Source: Methylobacterium sp. Leaf123
GTDB taxonomy: Bacteria; Pseudomonadota; Alphaproteobacteria; Rhizobiales; Beijerinckiaceae
DNA: 64,000 nucleotides
NCBI RefSeq assembly: GCF_001423405.1
Contig: NZ_LMNS01000002.1
Location: forward strand, 62,001-126,000
Reading direction: 5' to 3'
Under the pieces are notes generated by a model. The model worked only from the letters and a program-made list of their open reading frames with translations. It had not been told where the DNA came from and searched no databases. The first letter of the stretch is position 1. The number at the start of each line of letters is the position of its first letter. A program made the position numbers and the translations under genes. This document shows positions 55,442 through 64,000 of this stretch, piece after piece.

Positions 55442-56200
55442 TTACCCGCCCGCCTTGGCGGTCATCTCGCGGGTCAGGGCGCGCAGGGTCGGCCCGGTCG
55501 CCTCGCCCTTCACCGGCATCTTGCGGTCGCGCTCGAACTTCTCGATCGCCGTCTTGGTGCCGGGCCCCATCAGGCCGTCATCCTTGAGCGGACCGTAGCC
55601 GAGCTTGGCCAAGGCGCGCTGGGCCCGGATCACGGTCGGGTCCGGCTTCGGCCCCTCGGACTTGCCGGCCTCCGTCTTCGCCTCGACCTTCGGTTCATTC
55701 GCGGCGGGCTTGGGTGCGGGCTTGCGCTCAGCCTTGGGCGTGACCGAAGCGGTCGTCTCGCCGGAGCGGATCATGTCGGCGATGCTGTCGCGGGCGGGCA
55801 CCGGCACCTCCCGCACGGGGGCGGGCTTCGGCGTCTCGATGGCGCGCACCTCCCGGGCTGGTGGCGCTGCGGGCCGCGCGGCGGCCACGGGCTTCGGCTC
55901 GACGGTCGGCAGGATCGGAGCCGGGTGCGGCCCGGCCTGGAGGCCCATGGCATTGACGCAGACATAGACCGCCGCGCCGACCCCGAGGAACGTTCCGACC
56001 ACGCCGCCGGGATAGCGCCGGCAGACCTGCCCGGCCCCCGTCGCCGCGGACAGGACAGCGGCCTTCCAGCCGGACGCCGCAGGCCCGCGGGGGGCGGGCT
56101 TGCGGCGCGGGGCGGATTTGGCCGGGCTTCGGGCGACGCGCATGTCACCGGGGACGACGATCTCGCGCTGGTCCCGTCGGGCGGGCGGCTCGCGCATCAA
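55442..56200 (-). CDS. Peptidoglycan-binding domain membrane protein
   Basis: The 252-residue protein has a basic cytoplasmic leader, one membrane helix (GVVGTFLGVGAAVYVCVNAMGL, about 66-88), a long Pro/Ala/Glu-rich periplasmic linker (90-175) and a C-terminal PG_binding_1 domain (IRAQRALAKLGYGPLKDDGLMGPGTKTAIEKFERDRKMPVKG). It probably anchors or senses the cell wall. It begins 40 bp downstream of the sensor-kinase stop on the same strand and may be in one operon with it. Confidence 0.82.
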   Translation of the reverse strand: MMREPPARRDQREIVVPGDMRVARSPAKSAPRRKPAPRGPAASGWKAAVLSAATGAGQVCRRYPGGVVGTFLGVGAAVYVCVNAMGLQAGPHPAPILPTVEPKPVAAARPAAPPAREVRAIETPKPAPVREVPVPARDSIADMIRSGETTASVTPKAERKPAPKPAANEPKVEAKTEAGKSEGPKPDPTVIRAQRALAKLGYGPLKDDGLMGPGTKTAIEKFERDRKMPVKGEATGPTLRALTREMTAKAGG

Positions 56201-56240
56201 TTCGCTCCTTTACGTGGAAATGGTGCCTCGCTCGGATCGC

Positions 56241-58178
56241 TCATCCGGCGCGGCGCATCGGCGGGTTGGTCGAGAGCGGGGCGGGATCGAACAGGCCGGC
56301 CGGCCGACGGATCGGCTCAGGCGCCGGCTCCGGCATCGCGGCGACTCGCACCGAGGTCCGGATCGGGGCCGGCTGAGCCGGGGCGGCAGCCTTCGCACCG
56401 CTTACCGAGCCGTCCCGCGCGCCGGCCGTGCCGGTTTTGGCGCGGCTGCAATCGAGCGGCAGGGTCACGGTGACGGCGGTGCCCTTGCCCGGCGCGCTCT
56501 CGACGGAGACGGCGCCGCCATGCAGCCCGGCAAGGCCGCGCACCACCGAGAGGCCGAGCCCGGTGCCCTCGTGGGTGCGCCCGTAGCCGCCGCCGACCTG
56601 GAAGAAGGGGTCGCCGAGCCGCGGCAGGTCGGCCTCGGTGATGCCGATGCCGTCGTCGCTCACCACGATGTCGAGATAGGCCCCGCCCCGGCGCACCATC
56701 ACCTCCACCCGCCCGCCGCGCGGCGTGAACTTCACGGCATTCGAGATCAGGTTGATGAGCATCTGGCGGCAGGCGCGGGCATCGGCCACGAGGGCGCAGC
56801 CGGCGGGCACGGGCGCGCTGGTCAGGGTGATGCCCGAGGCATCGGCCTTGAGCCGCATCAGGTCGCAGCAGGCACGGATCAGCGCCTCGACATCGACCGG
56901 CTCCGGCTGGAAGTCGAAATGCCCGCCGCGGATGCGCGAGATGTCGAGCAGCGTGTTCACCACGTCGAGCAGGTGGCGCCCGGACTGGGCGATGATGCCG
57001 GCATATTCCCGCGACCGCTCCGGCGAGAGGCTCACCGCGCCCTCCCCGCCCAGAACGTCCGAGAAGCCGATGATGGCGTTGAGCGGGGTGCGCAGCTCGT
57101 GGCTAACGGTGGCGAGGAAGTGGGTCTTCACCTCGTCGGCGCGCTCGGCCTCGGCGCGGGCGCGGTCGAGTTCCTGCGCGTGGCGGCGATGCTCCGAGAC
57201 GTCGCGGGTCACGGCGACGACCGTCGAGCCGTTGGCACCCGCGAGCCCCGCCTCGATCCGGTGGGCGCGCATCTCGGCGAAGATCGTGCGGCTGCCGTCG
57301 CCGCGCGGGACGTCGAGATGCAGGCGGAACGGTACAGTGGCCGGCGTGCCGTAGGCGGCGACGTCGCTGATGGCCTGGAGCAGGGCCGGACGGTCGCCGA
57401 TATGCACCCGGTCGAGCAGGCCATGGCCGCGCAGGCGGCTCGCCTCGGCGCCGACGAAGCGGGCGGCCGAGCCGCTCGCCTCCAGCACCCGGCCATTGGC
57501 GTCGTGCCAGGTCACGAGGTCGTCGATGGCCGAGAGCAGCAGGCGGTCGCGGGCTTCGTTGTCCTGCATCCGGGCGCGCCACTCGCCCTCGCGGCGCATG
57601 TGCTCCATCGCTTGGGCCGCGATGTGGCCGATGGCGGTCACGGCAAAGACCGGCATGACGACCGCGTTGGGCCAATCGAGCGCGAGGGCGCCGACCGGCA
57701 GGTAGCCGCTCAGCGCAATCGCGAAGGCGCCGAGGACGGCGATGACGGACGCGGCGATCGTCGCCCGGCGCGAACCGGAGATCATCGCCTCCAGCGGCAC
57801 CGCCACGAGCCAGATGGCCGCGGCCGAACTCGCGCCGCCGGTCAGCGCGGCGAGGCAGACGACGATGCCGGTCAGGCCGAGCGAGGACAGGGCATGGGCG
57901 ACCCAGAGCGAGCCGGTGCGCGACAGGATCACGGCGGCTAGCAGCGGCAGGAACAGGCTGGCGATGGCGATCGCCTCTAGGCCGCTCGGGACACCGCGCC
58001 AGACGAGGTAGGGCGGCAGGCCCGCCAACATCACGGCGCCGGTGGCGAGCCGCGAGATCAGGAACCGCTCATGGCGGAAGCGCACGCCCGGCTCGCCCAG
58101 CGCAGACGCATGGACCAGCCCGGCCAGGCGGGAATCGAACAGGGAGGCAAGGGCACCGTCTTTACGCAACACCACCAC
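56241..58178 (-). CDS. Membrane-bound PAS sensor histidine kinase
   Basis: The start is uncertain; I took the GTG at 58178, giving 645 residues, because the longer in-frame leader is low-complexity. About six N-terminal membrane helices are followed by a PAS domain (LLLSAIDDLVTWHDANGRVLEASGSAARFVG), then a HisKA domain with FLATVSHELRTPLNAIIGFSDVL, and the ATPase motifs LINLISNAVKFTPRGG, VSDDGIGI and GTGLGLSVVRGL. The layout recalls DivJ/PleC-type kinases. No response regulator gene is next to it. A Pro/Ala-rich tail follows the ATPase. Confidence 0.9.
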   Translation of the reverse strand: MVVLRKDGALASLFDSRLAGLVHASALGEPGVRFRHERFLISRLATGAVMLAGLPPYLVWRGVPSGLEAIAIASLFLPLLAAVILSRTGSLWVAHALSSLGLTGIVVCLAALTGGASSAAAIWLVAVPLEAMISGSRRATIAASVIAVLGAFAIALSGYLPVGALALDWPNAVVMPVFAVTAIGHIAAQAMEHMRREGEWRARMQDNEARDRLLLSAIDDLVTWHDANGRVLEASGSAARFVGAEASRLRGHGLLDRVHIGDRPALLQAISDVAAYGTPATVPFRLHLDVPRGDGSRTIFAEMRAHRIEAGLAGANGSTVVAVTRDVSEHRRHAQELDRARAEAERADEVKTHFLATVSHELRTPLNAIIGFSDVLGGEGAVSLSPERSREYAGIIAQSGRHLLDVVNTLLDISRIRGGHFDFQPEPVDVEALIRACCDLMRLKADASGITLTSAPVPAGCALVADARACRQMLINLISNAVKFTPRGGRVEVMVRRGGAYLDIVVSDDGIGITEADLPRLGDPFFQVGGGYGRTHEGTGLGLSVVRGLAGLHGGAVSVESAPGKGTAVTVTLPLDCSRAKTGTAGARDGSVSGAKAAAPAQPAPIRTSVRVAAMPEPAPEPIRRPAGLFDPAPLSTNPPMRRAG

Positions 58179-58558
58179 GCACAACGCAAGCCTTGACCCG
58201 GTACACGGGTGTCTTGCGCCCCTCGACTGCTCGTTACGATCTCGAGCAAACCGTCGCAGAGGCGGTTTAAGCGAGGATGAAAAGGGTCGCTCACTTGCCG
58301 CCGACCGCGGCGGCGACGGACCCCGGCGGAGGCGCCGATACCCGCTTTTCACAATCCCCGGGCAGGGCCGGCGAACCGCTTCACAGAGGGTAAACAGGGG
58401 TCCGGGAGGGGCGTGTTGGTACGAAAAACACTTCGTTCACCACGTCGGCGTTTTCGACTCCTCGGGTTCATCCGGCGGTGCCGCGGGGATGGCAGGATCA
58501 GGTGATCGACCTCCGCCGGCCGCGTGCCGGCAAAGCAGCGCCTTTCGGAACCGGATCG
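58179..58558. other. Intergenic region between the kinase gene and the hypothetical gene
   Basis: The 380-bp divergent gap holds no convincing gene. GCCGCC-GACCGC-GGCGGC near 58299 can form a hairpin. A CAGGATCAGGTG stretch close to 58490-58503 is unremarkable. The two promoters are expected here but were not identified. Confidence 0.4.
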
Positions 58559-58891
58559 ATGTCGTTTCTTCTGCGCGCCGCCCTCGTGATCGGCGCCCTC
58601 TCCTATCTCGCGCTTCAGCGCCAGGGCGGCCCCGATCCGGCCCGGCCGCACGTCGCCGGGGCGGGGATCGCGACGGGTAATGTGATGGATCACCTGACCA
58701 CGGGCGGCATCGGCGCGCTGGTGGAGGCCGTGAACGCCCTGCCGCCCGAGGCACGCGAGGACATGGCGCGGACCGGGGCGAACGCCCTCATCCGCCAGGT
58801 CGGCGGACGGATCGCGCCGCCCCCGCCTTCCGCCGACACTCTGTCCGCCAGCGATCGACAACCGCCCTGGCGGGGAGCAACTTCCCCCTGA
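58559..58891 (+). CDS. Small membrane-anchored hypothetical protein
   Basis: The ATG at 58559 gives 110 residues. A hydrophobic N-terminus (MSFLLRAALVIGALSYLALQ) could be a signal peptide or anchor; the rest is a short helical part (VMDHLTTGGIGALVEAVNALPPEAREDMARTGANALIRQVGG) and a Pro-rich tail. It precedes cydB by 146 bp in the place where cydA would be expected. No family recognised. Confidence 0.6.
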   Translation: MSFLLRAALVIGALSYLALQRQGGPDPARPHVAGAGIATGNVMDHLTTGGIGALVEAVNALPPEAREDMARTGANALIRQVGGRIAPPPPSADTLSASDRQPPWRGATSP

Positions 58892-59037
58892 GCGCGGTTC
58901 TGGCCTGATGTGAGGGCCTCGCAAAACGCCTGACCGCCGCTCCTCTCTGAGCAGGGCGGCGCAGCGGGCTTTTTGTGACCGACACTCACGCGGTGCTCGT
59001 GTCACGCACCGGTGGCATCGGCCGGGAGGGAACGCGG

Positions 59038-60081
59038 ATGTTCGGCTTCGGAAGCGAATACGAGGGTTTGGCCTTCTGGCTGCCGCTGGTCTGGGCCGGC
59101 CTGCTGGCGCTCGCGGTGGCGATGTACGTCGTCATCGACGGATTCGACCTCGGCGTCGGCATCCTCTTCACCGCCGCGCGGCCCGGCAACTGGCGCGACC
59201 GGATGATGCTCTCGGTGGCGCCGATCTGGGACGGCAACGAGACCTGGCTCGTGCTCGGCGGCGGCGGGCTGTTCGCGGTCTTCTCGGTCGCCTACGCGAT
59301 CCTGCTGCCGGCGCTCTACCTGCCGATCATCCTGATGCTGATCGCGCTGATCTTCCGCGGCGTCGCCTTCGAATTCCGCTTCAAGGCCGAGCGCTCGCAG
59401 GTGGTGTGGGACAACGCGTTCCACTACGGCTCGCTGATCGCCACCTTTGCTCAGGGCATGGTGCTCGGCGCCTTCGTCCAGGGCTTCCAGACCGAGGGAA
59501 GGGGATTCTCCGGCGGCACGCTCGACTGGCTCACCCCCTTCAGCGTCATGACCGGCATCGGCCTCGTCTGCGGTTACGGGCTGCTCGGCGCGACGTGGTG
59601 CGTGATGAAGACTTCGGGCGAGCTGGAAATCTGGTCGCGGATCAAGGCCCGGCAGTTCCTGATCGGCACCGTCCTCTCGATGGCGGTCGTCAGCGCCTGG
59701 GTGCCGTTCCTCGGGCTGCATATCCAGTGGCGCTGGTTCTCCTGGCCGAACGTGCTGTTCGTGGCGCCCGTGCCGCTGCTGACGGCCTTCGTCTGCTGGC
59801 GGATCTGGAAGGCGATCGAGGACGGGCGCGATGTCGCGCCGTTCCTTCTCTCGATCGCCCTGTTCCTGCTCGGCTTCCTCGGGCTGGCGATCAGCCTGTT
59901 CCCCTACATCGTGCCGCCCAAGCTCACGATCTGGCAGGCGGCCAACGCGACCTCGGCGCTGCAATTCGCCCTGGTCGGCTACGCGGTGGTGATGCCGCTG
60001 ACGCTCGCCTACACGGCCTATGCCTACTGGGTCTTCCGGGGGAAGATCGAGGAGAATCCGAACGCGGCGAGCTACCATTGA
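59038..60081 (+). CDS. cydB: Cytochrome bd-type ubiquinol oxidase subunit II
   Basis: The ATG 59038 gives 347 residues with about nine membrane helices. Landmarks are FWLPLVWAGLLALAVAMYVVIDGFDLGVGIL, GNETWLVLGGGGLFAVFSVAYAILLPALYLP and FRGVAFEFRFKAE, the CydB/CioB signature. The subunit pairs with CydA in a quinol:O2 oxidoreductase, often cyanide-insensitive. No cydA is adjacent in this window, although a downstream small protein of the cyd operon is present. Confidence 0.93.
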   Translation: MFGFGSEYEGLAFWLPLVWAGLLALAVAMYVVIDGFDLGVGILFTAARPGNWRDRMMLSVAPIWDGNETWLVLGGGGLFAVFSVAYAILLPALYLPIILMLIALIFRGVAFEFRFKAERSQVVWDNAFHYGSLIATFAQGMVLGAFVQGFQTEGRGFSGGTLDWLTPFSVMTGIGLVCGYGLLGATWCVMKTSGELEIWSRIKARQFLIGTVLSMAVVSAWVPFLGLHIQWRWFSWPNVLFVAPVPLLTAFVCWRIWKAIEDGRDVAPFLLSIALFLLGFLGLAISLFPYIVPPKLTIWQAANATSALQFALVGYAVVMPLTLAYTAYAYWVFRGKIEENPNAASYH

Positions 60082-60176
60082 GCGCCCGCCGCATCCTCTG
60101 GTTCGCCGCCCTCTACGGCCTGAGCCTCCTCGCCTTCACGGCGCTCGTCTACTTCATCCGCGCCATCGCGCGGTGA
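60078..60176 (+). CDS. Small cyd-operon membrane protein (DUF2474-like)
   Basis: A TTG start overlapping the cydB stop (TTGA) gives 32 residues: a basic start (MSARRILWF) and one membrane helix (AALYGLSLLAFTALVYFIRAI). Position and sequence fit the DUF2474 or CydX-type small subunits found after cydB. Such single-helix peptides stabilise the bd oxidase. The overlap and lack of other explanation make it likely, although it is short. Confidence 0.75.
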   Translation: MSARRILWFAALYGLSLLAFTALVYFIRAIAR

Positions 60177-60189
60177 GTCGGGGCCCGGC

Positions 60190-60315
60190 TTAGAAGCAGA
60201 GGGGAAGGGCAGCGCGCAGCCAGAGCCCCACCCCCTCGCGGGCCCAGAGAAGCGCGCCGGCCAGGGTCAGCGCGCCGAGAAAGGCGAGGACGACGAGTTC
60301 GTCCCGAACGCTCAT
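60190..60315 (-). CDS. 41-residue single-span membrane protein coupled to the MFS gene
   Basis: The ATG at 60315 overlaps the MFS stop by 4 nt (ATGA), giving 41 residues with one membrane helix (LVVLAFLGALTLAGALLWA) followed by a short basic-aromatic tail. Translational coupling with the MFS gene suggests the two products act together. It converges with the small cyd protein (13-bp gap). No family is recognised. Confidence 0.6.
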   Translation of the reverse strand: MSVRDELVVLAFLGALTLAGALLWAREGVGLWLRAALPLCF

Positions 60316-61541
60316 ACCGGCCTCGCCCGCTGCGCCAGGGGCACATCGCGGATCGGCAGGTTGAGGAGACCGGCCAGGACCGCGATGCCGATGGAGAGGG
60401 CCCAGGCCGCGTCGTAGGAACCGGTCTGGGTGAAGATGAAACCCGCGCCCCACGCGCCGAAGAAGGCGCCAACCTGATGGCTCATGAAGACGATGCCGAA
60501 CAGCGTCGAAAGATAGCGCACGCCAAAAATCTGCCCGACGAGGCCGCTCGTCAGCGGGACGGTGCTGAGCCACAGAAAGCCGATGGCGCAGGCGAACAAA
60601 GTCGCAGTGAGCGGGGTGAAGGGCAGGACGATGAACAAAGTCATCACCACCGCGCGGGCGAAGTAGATCCACGACAGCACGTATTTCTTGCGCAGCCGGT
60701 CCGCGGCGACGCCGAAGGCGTAGGAGCCGAGGATGTTGAACAGGCCGATCAGGGCCAGCGCGCGGGCGCCGATCCCCGGATCGAGGCCGGCATCGCTCAA
60801 CACGGCCGGCAGGTGGGTCGCGACGAAGGCGATGTGGAAACCGCAGACGAAGAAGCCGGCATTGAGAAGCCAGTAGCCGCGATGGCCCGCCGCCTGCCGC
60901 AGGGCGGCGCCGAGCGGGATCGCGTCGGCGGTGGCGGCCGTCCGCGCCGCGGCGGGCGCGGCCTTCCGGGCGATGCCGAGGGCGAGCGGCACCATCAGGG
61001 CGGCCAGCCCTGCGCCGACGAGCAGCGCCCCGCGCCAACCGAGTCCGTCCACCGCGATCTGGGTCATCGGCACGAGCAGGAACTGCCCGACCGAACCGCC
61101 CGCCGTGACGATGCCCGCAGCCGCGCCCCGGCGCCCGGCCGGCATCAGCGGCACGACCGCGCCGAGCACGACGACGAAGGTGACGCCGGTCATGGCCAGC
61201 CCGAGCAGGAAGCCGAGCGTGACGGTGAGGCCGAAGGCCGAGGACACGAAGGCCGCCAGCGCGAGGCCGAAGGCGTAGAGCAGGCCGCCGCCCGCCGCGA
61301 CGCGTCCGGGCCCGTACCGGTCCGCCAGCGCCCCGACGAAGGGCTGGGCGAGCCCGAAGATCAGGTTCTGCACCGCCATGGCAAGGCCGAAGCTCTCGCG
61401 CCCGACGCCGAGATCCAACTCCACCGGCCGCATGAACAGGCCGAACCCCTGGCGCAGGCCCAGGGCAATCGTCACGATGACCGCGCCGCAGGCGAGCGCG
61501 ATCCAGGGAGAGGGCCGGCGGAGAAGCGGAGGGGAGGTCAA
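60312..61541 (-). CDS. MFS transporter
   Basis: The TTG at 61541 is the best available start (409 residues), because the 89 codons upstream are low in membrane character; the start is uncertain. About 12 membrane helices are visible, with the MFS loop pattern FVGALADRYGPGRVAAGG after helix 2 and RLRKKYVLSW near the middle. It resembles oxalate/formate or cyanate transporter-like MFS proteins. Substrate unknown. Its stop overlaps the start of the 41-residue gene. Confidence 0.85.
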   Translation of the reverse strand: MTSPPLLRRPSPWIALACGAVIVTIALGLRQGFGLFMRPVELDLGVGRESFGLAMAVQNLIFGLAQPFVGALADRYGPGRVAAGGGLLYAFGLALAAFVSSAFGLTVTLGFLLGLAMTGVTFVVVLGAVVPLMPAGRRGAAAGIVTAGGSVGQFLLVPMTQIAVDGLGWRGALLVGAGLAALMVPLALGIARKAAPAAARTAATADAIPLGAALRQAAGHRGYWLLNAGFFVCGFHIAFVATHLPAVLSDAGLDPGIGARALALIGLFNILGSYAFGVAADRLRKKYVLSWIYFARAVVMTLFIVLPFTPLTATLFACAIGFLWLSTVPLTSGLVGQIFGVRYLSTLFGIVFMSHQVGAFFGAWGAGFIFTQTGSYDAAWALSIGIAVLAGLLNLPIRDVPLAQRARPV

Positions 61542-61660
61542 GGTCGTAGATCCGGGAAAGCCGGCCGGGGTTATAGTCCGCGTTCCGGGTTCTGCCGAAC
61601 GCGGGTCAAACCTCGATCCGCTCGGCCCTCGGCAGGGCCAGTTTCGACTCGTTGCGGACC

Positions 61661-62041
61661 TCACCCCAGCTCGGCGATGTGCCAGAGAACGCCGGACGGG
61701 TCGGTGATGTAACTGACCTTGCGCCCCCAAGGCGGCATCGCGGGTGGCTGGGGATCGCGAAGGCCAAATGTCTGCGCGAGTTGTTCTGGTTGACGCTCTG
61801 CCCACCAAGCTTCAGCATCGGGAACAACCAGTTGAAGCATCAGATTTTCCGCAAGCCCTTTCTCATGGAAATTCTGAAGGATGAAATGGGCTTGCCCGTC
61901 ACACATGACGGCCACTCTGCCATCCTCGAACTCGATCGAGAATCCCAATCCTTCATAGAAACGCTTGGATTTCTCGAAGTCTGCCGCAGGGACAAAAGGG
62001 CGGAGGCCGGTGGGCAGGGCTGCCGAGGATGCGTCGGACAC
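61661..62041 (-). CDS. VOC-family (glyoxalase/bleomycin-resistance-like) protein
   Basis: The 126-residue protein starts MSDASSAALPTGLRPFVPAADFEKSKRFYEGLGFSI and has the two beta-alpha-beta-beta-beta modules of the vicinal-oxygen-chelate fold, ending YITDPSGVLWHIAELG. Metal ligands typical of glyoxalase I are not all recognisable, so it may be a binding protein. It is on the same strand as the MFS gene and 119 bp upstream of it. Function unknown. Confidence 0.8.
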   Translation of the reverse strand: MSDASSAALPTGLRPFVPAADFEKSKRFYEGLGFSIEFEDGRVAVMCDGQAHFILQNFHEKGLAENLMLQLVVPDAEAWWAERQPEQLAQTFGLRDPQPPAMPPWGRKVSYITDPSGVLWHIAELG

Positions 62042-62326
62042 GAACTGAGACCCTTATGGAGCGGACAATAGCCCTAACAGCGATTGCAAAGGGCATACCG
62101 GCTTTCCAGCCCTCAGCAGGGTCAAGCTGATCGGTTTTCGATCCGAGCCCCGGCCGCCGACCGGATCATGCGACGGCAGCGAGGGGCAGTGCCCGAGCGT
62201 GTCGCCGGGGCCACTTCTCGGCGCCCTTCTTCGCGCCCCCCTTCGGGCGCGTAGCCTTGCCGGCCTCCGCTCCGCTAAGGTCCGCCTCATGACGCATGAT
62301 TTCCGGCAGGCGGCGAACGGTTCGCG

Positions 62327-64000
62327 ATGACGGCGCAGGGACCGGACAGGCCGGGCGAGGACGGGACCGAGACGCGGGCCGCCGCGCGCGAAGCCGCGCG
62401 AGCGGCCGCCTTGCTCGCGCGCCAGCTCGGCCGCCTTGCCGGGAGCGCGGGACGCAGCGCCTGGCGCAGCGGAGCCGCCGCCGCCAGGGATGCAGCCAAG
62501 GGAGCCGCGAAGGGGGCGAAGCCGGTCTTCGCGCGCAAAGCGGACCGCCTCCGCTCGAACGGGCCGCACGCCGCACCGGCCGCGCCCGTCGCAGCCCCGG
62601 TGGACCGGCCGGACACGCAGAGCCAAGCCTTCACCCCGCCCTCCGCGCGCGCGCCCCGCCGCCGTCGGCCCTGGGTGATCGGATTGGCCGTCGTGATCGG
62701 CCTGCCGCTGGTGATCCTGGCCGGATACGTCTTGGCCGCCTTCGCCTCCCTGCCGCCGCTCGGCGGGGTGGCCCCGGAGGCCAACCAGCGCGCCCTCGTG
62801 GTCGAGTCCGAGAGCGGACGCGCGTTTGCCACCCGTGGCGCGTTCCAGGGCGAGCGGCTGACCGAGAAGACCCTGCCGCCCCGGCTCGCCCAGGCGATCG
62901 TCGCGATCGAGGACCGGCGCTTCTACAGCCATTGGGGCATCGACCTGCGCGGCATGGCCCGCGCCGTCTGGCGCAACGCGACCGGCGGCGGCGTGCGCGA
63001 AGGCGGCTCGACCATCACCCAGCAGTATGCCCGGCTCACCTCGCTCACCCAGGAAAAGACGCTCAAGCGCAAGATCCAGGAAGCCTTCCTGGCGCTGCGC
63101 CTGGAGAGCACGCTGACGAAGCCCGAGATCCTCGTCGGCTACCTCAACACCGCCTACTTCGGCGCCGGCGCCTATGGCGCGGACGCGGCGGCGCGGCGCT
63201 ATTTCGGGCACGGGGCCGCCGGTCTGACCCTGCCGGAGGCGGCGATGCTGGCCGGCCTCGTCCGCGCGCCCTCCCAGCTCGCCCCGACCCGCAATTTCGG
63301 CGGCGCCAAGGAGCGGGCGGACCTCGTGCTCCAGGCCATGGTCGAGACCGGCGCGATCAGCCAGACCGAGGCCGACAAGGCGCGGGCGGAAAAGCTCACC
63401 CTGCACACGCCGCCCGAGACGCCGCCGGGCACCAATTACTTCCTCGACGCGGTGTCGGGCGATTTGAAGCGGCTGACCGAGGCGGCCGGCGACGTCACCG
63501 TGCGCTCGACCCTCAACCTCGAACTCCAGAGTCTCGCCGAAGGCGTGCTCGCCCGCCGCCTCGACAGCGAGGGCGGCAAGAAGAAGGTCGGCCAGGGCGC
63601 GCTCGTGGCGATGGCGCCCGATGGGGCGATCCTCGCCATGGTGGGGGGCCGCGACTACGAGGACAGCCAGTTCAACCGCGCGACCCAGGCTAAGCGGCAG
63701 GCCGGCTCGCTGTTCAAGCTGTTCGTGTATCTGGCCGCCTACGGCAAAGGCTTCTTCCCCGACAGCGTGCTCGTGGACCGCCCGACCCAGATCGGCGAGT
63801 GGGAGCCGCAGAACTCCAACAACCGCTTCCGCGGCGCCCTGCCCCTGCGCACGGCCTTCGCGCTCTCGGTCAACACCATCGCGGCGCAGCTCGGCGAGGA
63901 GGTCGGCCTGCCCGCGATCGTCGCCGAGGCCCGCCGCCTCGGGGTGCAGTCGGACCTGCCCGAGGTGCCGAGCCTCGCTCTGGGCTCGGCCGACGTCTCG
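62327..64000 (+). CDS. PBP1a-type bifunctional peptidoglycan synthase, C-terminus beyond the window
   Basis: The frame from the ATG 62327 is open to the window edge (558 residues seen). A basic Ala-rich cytoplasmic leader of about 115 residues precedes one membrane helix (about 116-140). The glycosyltransferase domain has the catalytic Glu195 (AIEDRRFYSHWGID) and GGSTITQQYAR. The transpeptidase domain shows the active-site SxxK S461-L-F-K464 and S514-V-N516; the KTG motif is beyond the edge. It polymerises and crosslinks peptidoglycan. Upstream ATGs at 62290 read into a stop. Confidence 0.9.
   Translation, partial: MTAQGPDRPGEDGTETRAAAREAARAAALLARQLGRLAGSAGRSAWRSGAAAARDAAKGAAKGAKPVFARKADRLRSNGPHAAPAAPVAAPVDRPDTQSQAFTPPSARAPRRRRPWVIGLAVVIGLPLVILAGYVLAAFASLPPLGGVAPEANQRALVVESESGRAFATRGAFQGERLTEKTLPPRLAQAIVAIEDRRFYSHWGIDLRGMARAVWRNATGGGVREGGSTITQQYARLTSLTQEKTLKRKIQEAFLALRLESTLTKPEILVGYLNTAYFGAGAYGADAAARRYFGHGAAGLTLPEAAMLAGLVRAPSQLAPTRNFGGAKERADLVLQAMVETGAISQTEADKARAEKLTLHTPPETPPGTNYFLDAVSGDLKRLTEAAGDVTVRSTLNLELQSLAEGVLARRLDSEGGKKKVGQGALVAMAPDGAILAMVGGRDYEDSQFNRATQAKRQAGSLFKLFVYLAAYGKGFFPDSVLVDRPTQIGEWEPQNSNNRFRGALPLRTAFALSVNTIAAQLGEEVGLPAIVAEARRLGVQSDLPEVPSLALGSADVS

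Overview
The window is GC-rich, densely coding alphaproteobacterial chromosome. Several features point to the Hyphomicrobiales and most likely the Methylobacteriaceae (Methylorubrum/Methylobacterium extorquens group): an FtcR-type flagellar master regulator, the FlaF/FlbT pair, a DUF1217 flagellar protein, a serC-serA pair with a structured leader, and a TTAA-N7-TTAA CtrA-type box. The genus is inferred from protein flavour and dispersed repeats; no search was run.

Region by region. 1-3.1 kb: a truncated metallo-beta-lactamase hydrolase, a Rieske oxygenase, a 22-codon gene with a 17-nt Shine-Dalgarno match, a coiled-coil protein and two copies of a MITE-like repeat. 3.3-9.4 kb: a translation block (ffh, chorismate mutase, rpsP, rimM, then trmD) interrupted by a DUF4239 protein, an exported methyltransferase and a small secreted protein. 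9.4-14.7 kb: serC with an RNA leader, serA, two DUF1902 antitoxin-like genes with a HicA-like toxin, and mtnA. 14.7-19 kb: DUF3140, MATE and ABC exporters, and a TrmL-type methylase. 19-24.7 kb: a chemoreceptor and a PspA/YqiJ/flotillin membrane-stress operon whose PspA frame carries a TnpB-like N-terminal extension. 24.9-31.6 kb: a siderophore receptor, hemF, a Dda/RecD-like helicase, a Fic protein with its own palindromic operator region, and an aminotransferase.

32-52.5 kb is a flagellar cluster: ftcR, flagellin, a PilZ protein, a membrane protein, a DUF1217 protein, flgF, fliI, flgE, flgK, flgL, flaF, flbT, flgD, fliQ, flhA, fliR, and FliJ-, FlgJ-, FlgN- and FliL-like genes. A chemoreceptor gene sits between fliQ and flhA on the opposite strand, flanked by a duplicated flhA leader. 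FtcR (probably under CtrA) would switch on the cluster. FliI/FlhA/FliQ/FliR export the hook and filament proteins, and FlaF/FlbT tune flagellin synthesis.

52.5-64 kb: an AT-richer orphan gene, a DapA-like lyase/aldolase, DUF2336, DUF1491, a peptidoglycan-binding membrane protein, a sensor kinase, cydB with its small partner but without cydA, an MFS transporter with a coupled 41-aa membrane protein, a VOC protein, and a PBP1a-type gene cut by the right edge.

The most unusual observations are the TnpB-like/PspA fusion frame, the 22-codon gene with maximal Shine-Dalgarno pairing, a dispersed repeat that supplies the stop codon of two different genes, a flagellin-insert-like domain shared by flagellin and the DUF1217 protein, and the chemoreceptor insertion between fliQ and flhA.
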